A DNA stretch of 64,000 nucleotides from DATGJX01 sp035279385 (GTDB lineage Bacteria; Vulcanimicrobiota; Vulcanimicrobiia; Vulcanimicrobiales; Vulcanimicrobiaceae), in NCBI GenBank assembly GCA_035279385.1, contig DATEHZ010000076.1:1-64000 (forward strand), read 5' to 3'. The notes beneath the pieces were generated by a model that saw nothing but the letters and a program-made list of their open reading frames with translations, did no database searches and had not been told where the DNA came from. The number at the start of each line of letters is the position of its first letter. The stretch's first letter is position 1. The position numbers were made by a program, and so were the translations under genes. Positions 57,905-64,000 of the stretch are shown piece after piece.

Positions 57905-58881
57905 ACCGCATACTAACATCCGCAGCGCTTGCGGGCGCGCTCGCCGCGAGCGCGCTTCCCGCTCTGGCAAAAGATTTCGTGCAGGACAACGCCGGCATGT
58001 TCGGCGCAGGCACCCTCGCGCAGCTGAATTCGCGCATCACGAACTTCAACCGCCAAACCGGTAAGGAGATCGTCGTCGTCACCGTGCCGTCGGCGCCGAA
58101 TGCCGACGCGCGCACCGCCGCGGAGAACGCGTTCGCGCAGCAATCGGTCGACGGCGTCCTGATCTACGTCGACAAGGGCGACCGGCAAACGCAGGTCGTT
58201 CCCGATCGCGCGGCAGTGCAAGCGGGCTGGTGGAGTTCGAGCACCTCGCAGTCCGTGGTGAACGCGATCAACTCGCAGTTCAAAGCGGGCAATTTCGATG
58301 CGGGCATCACCGGCGGCGTGAACGCCGTCTTCGACGTCTACCGTTCGCATCTGAGCTCCCTGCGCGCAAACGCGCCGGCCGGCACGCGCACCTACGCGCC
58401 GCAACAAACGCAATCCGGCGGAGTACATATCGGCGTGTTCTGGTGGATTATCATCGCGCTCTTCGCGTTCTTCATCATTCGCTCGCTCCTGCGCGCGCGC
58501 AGCGGCGCCTATTACGGCGGCGGCTACGGCGGTCCCGGCGCACCGGGAGCAGGTCCGGGGTACGGACCCGGATACGGACCCGGATACGGATATGGCGGCG
58601 GCTTCGGCGGCGGCGGTTTTTGGAGCGGCCTGCTGGGCGGGCTCGGCGGCGCTTGGCTCGGTAACGAACTCTTCGGACATCAAAATTACGGCGGCACGCA
58701 AGCCGGCATCGACCCCGGCGCGCAGAACGCGCCCGTCGACGGCGGCGGCTGGCAAAGCGATCCCGGCCAGGCCGACATGGGCGGCGGTGCCGGCGGCGGC
58801 TGGGGCGGCGGAGATTTCGGTGGCGGCGACATCGGCGGCGGCTTCGGCGGAGGCGACGGCGGCGCCGGCGGCGGCTGGTAG
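57901..58881 (+). CDS. TPM-domain membrane protein with Gly-rich tail
   Basis: 326 residues from ATG 57901. The longer frame upstream overlaps the 48-residue gene and is not used. Signal peptide (MNRILTSAALAGALAASALPALA), TPM domain (about 25-150, VQDNAGMFGAGTLAQLNSRITNFNRQTGKEIVVVTVP, DGVLIYVDKGDRQTQVV), one membrane helix (about 178-198), then a long Gly/Tyr/Pro-rich tail with tandem GPGYGPGYGPGYG units ending in GGGW. TPM proteins are thylakoid PSII-repair factors in plants and are uncharacterised in most bacteria. Confidence 0.87.
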   Translation: MNRILTSAALAGALAASALPALAKDFVQDNAGMFGAGTLAQLNSRITNFNRQTGKEIVVVTVPSAPNADARTAAENAFAQQSVDGVLIYVDKGDRQTQVVPDRAAVQAGWWSSSTSQSVVNAINSQFKAGNFDAGITGGVNAVFDVYRSHLSSLRANAPAGTRTYAPQQTQSGGVHIGVFWWIIIALFAFFIIRSLLRARSGAYYGGGYGGPGAPGAGPGYGPGYGPGYGYGGGFGGGGFWSGLLGGLGGAWLGNELFGHQNYGGTQAGIDPGAQNAPVDGGGWQSDPGQADMGGGAGGGWGGGDFGGGDIGGGFGGGDGGAGGGW

Positions 58882-58948
58882 CTCGTAAGATCTAGAGCCA
58901 ACAATTCGGCATCGAGGGCGCCGCTCGTGCGTGCGGAAACCCGCGCAC

Positions 58949-61900
58949 ATGCGACGCTCTCTTGCTTTGGTGCTGGCCATTGCGTTCCAGCTCCCCACGA
59001 TTTTTTCTGCGGCGCCCGCGCACGCGGCGGTCAACGCAAACATCTTCGGCGCTCTGCAGTGGCGCAACATCGGCCCGCTGCGCGCCGGACGCGCCATTAC
59101 CGTCGACGGCGTGCCGAGCGATCCCGACACGTTTTACTTCGGTGCGGTCGGCGGCGGCGTGTGGGTCACGCACAACGCCGGACGCACGTGGAGGCCGATC
59201 TTCGACTCGCAGCCGGTCGCCTCGATCGGCGCGGTCGCGGTTGCCCCGAGCGATCCGAACGTCATCTACGTCGGCAGCGGCGAAGCGGATATGCGTTCGG
59301 ACATTCAGCACGGCGACGGCATGTACAAATCCGTCGACGGCGGCAAAACGTGGTCGCACATCGGCCTGGAGGATACGCGGCAAATCGGGCGCGTCGTCGT
59401 GGACCCGAAAGATCCGAACGTCGTGTACGTTGCCGCGCTCGGGCATCAATACGCGCCGAACGCGGAGCGCGGCGTCTTCAAATCGACCGACGGCGGCAAG
59501 ACGTGGAGCAAAGTGCTCTACAAAGACGAGAACACCGGCGCGATCGATCTGGCGATGGATCCGGCGGATTCGAGCGTGCTCTTCGCGTCGCTTTGGCAAA
59601 CGCGCCGTCCGCCGTGGAACGTGTATCCGCCGAGCAACGGTCCGGGCAGCGGATTGTACGAGAGCACCGACGCGGGCAAGACGTGGACGCACATTACGGG
59701 ACACGGTTTTCCGGGCGGTGTGCTGGGCCACATCGGCATTGCGATCGCCGCGAATCACCATCGCATCTACACGATCGTCGACACGAACGAAGAAAAAACG
59801 GGCGGCGTGTACCGCTCGGACGACGGCGGCGCCACGTGGACGCACACCGACGGCGAAGGGCGCATCTGGAAACGCGGCTGGTACTTCGGACAAATCACCG
59901 CCGATCCGAAGAACGCGGACGAAGTCTACGTCATGAACACGTCGACGTACCGCTCGACCGACGCCGGCAAGTCGTTCACGGCGATCAAGGGCGCGCCCGG
60001 CGGCGACGACTACCACGCGATGTGGATTAATCCGAACGATCCCAATCGCATCGTGCTCGGCGGCGATCAAGGCGTCGTCGTTTCGGTCGACGGCGCGAAG
60101 ACGTGGAGTTCGTGGTACAACCAGTCGACGGCGCAGCTCTATCACGTCGTCACGGACAACCGCTTTCCGTATTGGGTGTACGGCGCGCAGCAAGATTCCG
60201 GCGCGGTCGCCGTACCGAGCCGCAGCATTCACACCAACATTTCCGCCTACGATTGGCGCCCCATCGATGCGGGCGGCGAAAGCGGCACGATCGCCGCGGA
60301 TCCCGAGCATCCGGCGCACGTCTACGGCAGCGCGCCCGGAACGTACGAGAACGTCGACACGAATTGGGAGATGACGATCGATCCGACGCTCAAGTATCCG
60401 GATACGGTGTGGCGCAATACCTGGACGCTCCCGATCGTCGCGTCACCGCAGAATCCGCGCGTTCTGTACATGTCGCATCAGCGCATCTTCCGCAGTGCCG
60501 ACGCGGGGCGCACGTGGCATCTCATGAGCCCCGATCTCACGCGGCCGGCAAACACCGTTCCGCGGAATCTGGATCCGGCGACCGTTGCGGACAGCACCGG
60601 CTTGCCGCGGCGGGGCGTGGTGTACTGGATTGCGCCGTCCCCGGCGCGCGCACACGAACTGTGGGCGGGAACCGACGACGGGCTCATTTGGATCACGCGC
60701 GACGAAGGCGCGCACTGGCAGAACGTCACGCCGCCCGGGTTGACGCCGTGGAGCAAAGTCGGCATCATCGATGCGTCGCACTTCGATGCGCAGACGGCAT
60801 ACGCGGCAATCGATCGCCATCGCCTCGACGACAACCGTCCGTACATCTACAAGACGCACGACGGCGGCAAGACGTGGGCTTCCATCGTCAGCGGCATTCC
60901 CGCGAACGAGTCGGTGAACGTCGTCCGCGAGGACCCGAAACGCCGCGGCTTGCTCTATGCCGGAACGGAGCGGCACGTGTACGTCTCCTTCGACGACGGC
61001 GCGCAGTGGCAGCCGCTGCAGCTCAACTTGCCGGCGGCATCGATGCGCGATATCGTCTTTAACGGCGACGACGTGATTCTCGCCACGCACGGCCGCGGCA
61101 TCTGGATCCTCGATAACGCATCGCCGCTGCGCCAGATCAGCACGCAGGTTGCGCAAAGCAGCGCGCATCTTTTCAAACCGGCGGCCGCGTATCGCACCCG
61201 TCCGGGGTCCGATGAAGGCACGCCGCTTCCGCCCGAGGAGCCCGCGCTCCCGAATCCGCCGAACGGCGCGATGATCGACTACTACGTCGGCAGCGCGAAC
61301 ACGCCGCTCGTTATTCAAATCACCGACGCCTCGGGGCGCACCGTGCGGCAATGGTCGTCGTCGGACAAACCGGTGACGGTGAATCCGAAGTCGCTCGACA
61401 TCCCGATGTATTGGGTGCACCCACAGCTTCCGCCGTCCGCGCAGCCGGGTGCGCACCGGTGGATCTGGGATCTGCACTACGCCGGCACGGGACGCGACCG
61501 GCTCGCGCGAGGCGGCGGACCGCTCGCACCGCCGGGCGCATACACGGTGCATCTGCGCGTGAACGGCAAGGCCTTTGCGCAGACGCTCGTGCTGCGCCGC
61601 GATCCGACGTATCCGGCAAGCGATGCGGATCTGCGCGCGCAGTTCCAACTTGCCGAGCGGATCGATGCCGAATCGGTATCGGTGAAGGCGGCGCTCGCGC
61701 ACGCGCAATCGCTTCTGAAGACGCATCCTAAGCTGCGCGCGATCGTCGGGCAGGCACCGCCGACCACGCCGGACGACTCCGTCGGCAAACCGGCGCAGGA
61801 CTTCGGCAGCCTGCGCTATATCGGCGACGCGCTGCAAGCGCTCGACGCGGCGGTGGAGAGTGCGGACGTTCGTCCGACGCCGGATCAGTACGCCGCGTTC

Positions 61901-61957
61901 GCGACGCTCAAACACAAAGCGGACAACGCCATGCGTGCGTTAGTGGGTCTGCACTAG
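58949..61957 (+). CDS. Large secreted BNR/sortilin-like beta-propeller protein
   Basis: 1002 residues from ATG 58949; GTG 58931 is an alternative but gives a worse signal peptide (MRRSLALVLAIAFQLPTIFSAAPAHA). Many BNR/Asp-box type repeats (SVDGGKTW, STDAGKTW, SDDGGATW, RTWRPIF and similar) form one or two propellers up to about residue 740, then a beta-rich domain (about 790-870) and a helical C-terminus. Glycosidase-like exo-sialidase motifs are not complete, so binding rather than hydrolysis is possible. Such proteins are common in bacteria that secrete peptidases. Ends against the solute-binding gene with a four-base convergent overlap. Confidence 0.85.
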   Translation: MRRSLALVLAIAFQLPTIFSAAPAHAAVNANIFGALQWRNIGPLRAGRAITVDGVPSDPDTFYFGAVGGGVWVTHNAGRTWRPIFDSQPVASIGAVAVAPSDPNVIYVGSGEADMRSDIQHGDGMYKSVDGGKTWSHIGLEDTRQIGRVVVDPKDPNVVYVAALGHQYAPNAERGVFKSTDGGKTWSKVLYKDENTGAIDLAMDPADSSVLFASLWQTRRPPWNVYPPSNGPGSGLYESTDAGKTWTHITGHGFPGGVLGHIGIAIAANHHRIYTIVDTNEEKTGGVYRSDDGGATWTHTDGEGRIWKRGWYFGQITADPKNADEVYVMNTSTYRSTDAGKSFTAIKGAPGGDDYHAMWINPNDPNRIVLGGDQGVVVSVDGAKTWSSWYNQSTAQLYHVVTDNRFPYWVYGAQQDSGAVAVPSRSIHTNISAYDWRPIDAGGESGTIAADPEHPAHVYGSAPGTYENVDTNWEMTIDPTLKYPDTVWRNTWTLPIVASPQNPRVLYMSHQRIFRSADAGRTWHLMSPDLTRPANTVPRNLDPATVADSTGLPRRGVVYWIAPSPARAHELWAGTDDGLIWITRDEGAHWQNVTPPGLTPWSKVGIIDASHFDAQTAYAAIDRHRLDDNRPYIYKTHDGGKTWASIVSGIPANESVNVVREDPKRRGLLYAGTERHVYVSFDDGAQWQPLQLNLPAASMRDIVFNGDDVILATHGRGIWILDNASPLRQISTQVAQSSAHLFKPAAAYRTRPGSDEGTPLPPEEPALPNPPNGAMIDYYVGSANTPLVIQITDASGRTVRQWSSSDKPVTVNPKSLDIPMYWVHPQLPPSAQPGAHRWIWDLHYAGTGRDRLARGGGPLAPPGAYTVHLRVNGKAFAQTLVLRRDPTYPASDADLRAQFQLAERIDAESVSVKAALAHAQSLLKTHPKLRAIVGQAPPTTPDDSVGKPAQDFGSLRYIGDALQALDAAVESADVRPTPDQYAAFATLKHKADNAMRALVGLH

Positions 61958-63516
61958 CGCACGCTCCAGGTTTCGGGCGCAACGGGATAGCGAAGCATGT
62001 TGCGCTCGAAGCCGTGGACGCGCGTACTCACGCCGTCCTCATAGGTTTCGTAGTAGAGTGGAATAACCGGCACGTCGTCGTGAATCAGCTGCTGCATCTG
62101 CTGAAAATCGCGGGCGCGCTGCGCGGCACTGCCGGTGCGTTCTTGATCGCGGAACAAGGCCTCGAAGCGCGGATCGCAGTAGCGCGATATATTGCTGCCG
62201 TCAACCGTGGCCTGAGCGCACGTAAAGACGACGGACTGTTCGGGATCGGCGCCGCCCAGCCAGCCGTCGATCGCAATCGTAAAGCGAGCGTTTCTGATGG
62301 GACCCTCCGGCGCGTTGTAGAGCGCCGTCGGAAACTCTTTGATCGTGACGCCGATGCCCGCGTTCGCCAGCTGCTGCTGCACGATCGTCGCGATGCGCGT
62401 GAAAAGCGGCTCCTCGCTCTGCACCACCAGCAGAGCGTCGATGCGGTGGTTTCCGAGCAGCGCGCGCGCTTTCGCGGGGTCGTATGGATACGGGCGCATT
62501 CGCGCGTCGTGCCACGCAAGCACCGGCGGCAAGAACGCCGCAGCTTGCGGGTAGAGGTGATCGTACGCTCCGGCCACCGTATGCATGTCGATCGCGTACG
62601 CGATCGCGCGGCGCACGCGCGCGTCGCTCGTCGGCTCGCGGCTCGTCAGCAGCGAGAGCCAGACCGTCGCGTTCTCCGGCGTGCGCAGAATCGAGAGATT
62701 GGCGCTGGCGCGCGCCTGAGCGATCATCTCGGGATACAGCGGCCCGATGTCGACGTCGTGAGCGCGCAGCGCGTCGAACGCGGCGTCCGTATTGGGAATG
62801 ATGCGTAAGACGATCCGCGCCAGCTTCGGCACGGGACGAAAGTACGGATTGCGTTCCAAGACGATGCGGTCGCCGCGCTGCCACTGCGCCACGCGGAATG
62901 GACCGCTTCCGAATGGGCGCTGCTCCCACGGAGCGCGCTGCAGCCGCGTGTCTTTGAACGCATGCGCCGGCAGAATTCCGAACGCAAAATCCGACTGCGC
63001 GAAAAGCCGTGTGACGGCGGCGTTCCACGGGCTCTTGAGGCGAATCACGACGGTGTACGGATCCGGAGCAGCCAGCGATGCGATTCTCTGGTAGGCGTCG
63101 ACGGATAGCACGTTGTTGCGCCGATCCACGATCGCACGGTACGTGAACGCAACGTCCGCCGACGTCAGCGCCCGCCCGTCCGCAAACCGTACGCCGTGCC
63201 GCAAATGATACGTGATGACTCTGCCGTCGCGCGAAACGCCGCCGTTCTCACGCGACGGAATGCGCGTGACCAGGATCGGCACCAGCCGGTTCGAGGCGTC
63301 GATGCCGACCAGAGTTTGGCAGACCAGCAGATCGTAGCCAATCGTCGTCTGATCGTGGGCCAGCAGCGGGTTGAGCGAAGGCGGATCCACCGGATCGGCG
63401 ATGCGCAGGACGTCGCCTGCGCCGGCAAGGCGCGAGTGCATGCCGCCGCAGCCGGACAGCAAAACAGCGCAGAGCAGAAAAACGCAGAACCGCCGCATGA
63501 AGCGACGGTTCCGCAT
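61954..63516 (-). CDS. Family 5 extracellular solute-binding lipoprotein (peptide/nickel-type ABC transporter)
   Basis: 520 residues. Lipobox LLSGCGG, then the SBP_bac_5 signature region DPPSLNPLLAHDQTTIGYDLLVCQTLVGID, WNAAVTRLFAQSDFAFGILPAH, GSGPFRVAQWQRGDRIVLERNPYF and DVPVIPLYYETYEDG. Captures oligopeptides, nickel or similar outside the membrane. No ABC permease or ATPase gene is adjacent in the window. ATG 63516 is used; a second ATG six codons on would also work. Confidence 0.9.
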   Translation of the reverse strand: MRNRRFMRRFCVFLLCAVLLSGCGGMHSRLAGAGDVLRIADPVDPPSLNPLLAHDQTTIGYDLLVCQTLVGIDASNRLVPILVTRIPSRENGGVSRDGRVITYHLRHGVRFADGRALTSADVAFTYRAIVDRRNNVLSVDAYQRIASLAAPDPYTVVIRLKSPWNAAVTRLFAQSDFAFGILPAHAFKDTRLQRAPWEQRPFGSGPFRVAQWQRGDRIVLERNPYFRPVPKLARIVLRIIPNTDAAFDALRAHDVDIGPLYPEMIAQARASANLSILRTPENATVWLSLLTSREPTSDARVRRAIAYAIDMHTVAGAYDHLYPQAAAFLPPVLAWHDARMRPYPYDPAKARALLGNHRIDALLVVQSEEPLFTRIATIVQQQLANAGIGVTIKEFPTALYNAPEGPIRNARFTIAIDGWLGGADPEQSVVFTCAQATVDGSNISRYCDPRFEALFRDQERTGSAAQRARDFQQMQQLIHDDVPVIPLYYETYEDGVSTRVHGFERNMLRYPVAPETWSVR

Positions 63517-63541
63517 CTGTGCGGGCGACCCCGCTACCGAA

Positions 63542-64000
63542 TCAGCGTCCGGAGAGTGTACGGTCGTACCAGCGGTCCAAGTCGGCTTTGAACTCGGCCC
63601 GAGCCGACGGATTCAGGTAGACCATGTGTCCCGACGGATACGCGCCCCACGTGATGTTATGCGTGAGCTCCGGCGCGATGTCGAGGTGCTGTACCGTGTA
63701 CCACGTCGCAAAATACGGCGTCGCGAAGTCGTAGTACCCGTTGCCGAAGAACACGTGCAGGTTCGGATTCTCCGACATCGCCGCGGCGAGATCCGGCACC
63801 ACGTTTGCCGGCGGATCCTGGCCGTTGTGATGCATGTCCCAGCGCGCGCCGAGCAGCGGCCCGTACGAGGTCGGGCGGTACATCATATTCGTGTTGTAGT
63901 GCAGATCCTCGCGTACGTACCGGTTCCACTCCGAAACGACGGCGCTGTTCATGCCGACGTCCGAGGGATCCCAATCCGGGAAATCCGCCATGCGGTCGAC
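63542..64000 (-). CDS. S10-family serine carboxypeptidase, C-terminal part (truncated by window edge)
   Basis: The frame is open to the right edge; 152 C-terminal residues are visible. Catalytic Asp in NLHVFFGNGYYDFATPY and catalytic His in YPSGHMVYLNP are present in the S10 arrangement; the nucleophile Ser lies beyond the window. The end (ARAEFKADLDRWYDRT) is normal. Such secreted peptidases remove C-terminal residues. It precedes the solute-binding lipoprotein gene by 25 bases on the same strand, so peptide cleavage and uptake may be linked (inference). Confidence 0.85.
   Translation of the reverse strand, partial: VDRMADFPDWDPSDVGMNSAVVSEWNRYVREDLHYNTNMMYRPTSYGPLLGARWDMHHNGQDPPANVVPDLAAAMSENPNLHVFFGNGYYDFATPYFATWYTVQHLDIAPELTHNITWGAYPSGHMVYLNPSARAEFKADLDRWYDRTLSGR

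Noticed and set aside
1..64000. CRISPR arrays, rRNA genes, other tRNAs, integrases or transposases
   Set aside because: None seen on either strand by reading; a tRNA or profile search could still find a weak one.

Overview
The window is a GC-rich bacterial chromosome segment. It carries housekeeping genes (gyrA, clpB, typA, tsaE-tsaB-rimI, rsfS, trxA) and selenocysteine machinery (selA, selB and a tRNA-Sec gene). Lipoprotein signals, RskA-type anti-sigma factors, DUF4331 proteins and Vgb-like propeller lipoproteins recur. The style recalls uncultivated lineages such as Ca. Eremiobacterota (WPS-2), but that is an impression; the sequence alone does not settle the phylum. Three reading-frame breaks were found (15.4-16.6, 26.2-26.6 and 29.3-31.8 kb). 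They could be real decay or assembly errors.

Layout. 1-6.9 kb: a minus-strand run of six genes joined by overlapping stop and start codons (hypothetical, GH20 hexosaminidase, transporter-PDZ fusion, M20 peptidase, methyltransferase, HyuA-like). 7-14.5 kb: a degenerate class III cyclase, an ECF sigma/anti-sigma/GNAT operon, an orphan histidine kinase, an S41 protease and Ada. 14.5-25.3 kb: the most unusual region. It has three DUF4331 loci (two split into adjacent half-genes, one fused but frameshifted), a NicO-type exporter, a NiCoT-type permease, a TPR protein, galM and a second ECF sigma/RskA pair. Four promoters share MAATCC-N16-CGTT: one before each sigma operon, one before the NicO-NiCoT-DUF4331-TPR-galM operon and one before the divergent DUF4331 pair. 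This looks like one ECF regulon. The -35 resembles the CCATCC I recall for mycobacterial SigK, whose anti-sigma is RskA.

25.3-32.1 kb: a roughly 6.6 kb island of visibly lower GC, bounded by a perfect 20-bp direct repeat. The right copy is the 3' end of the intact tRNA-Sec gene; the left copy is the displaced remnant. The island holds an ASCH protein, a broken TonB-like gene, Vgb-like lipoproteins and a broken LuxR-type ATPase regulator, and no integrase.

32.1-45 kb: VOC, SDR, AhpD-like, CDF transporter, a GMC oxidoreductase with a Tat-signal partner, FGGY kinase, solitary DNA methyltransferase, GAF histidine kinase, typA, and four tandem paralogues of a small membrane-anchored protein. 45-55 kb: minus-strand clpB, adenine-deaminase-like gene, selB, selA, trxA, gyrA. 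55-64 kb: tsaE-tsaB-rimI-yqeK-rsfS, a 48-residue membrane protein and a TPM-domain protein in one overlapping operon, then a secreted BNR-propeller protein, a solute-binding lipoprotein and the end of an S10 carboxypeptidase.

The best candidate for an undescribed system is the ECF-controlled split DUF4331 plus Ni/Co-transporter module at 14.5-24.7 kb. The four-paralogue array at 42.6-45.0 kb is second.
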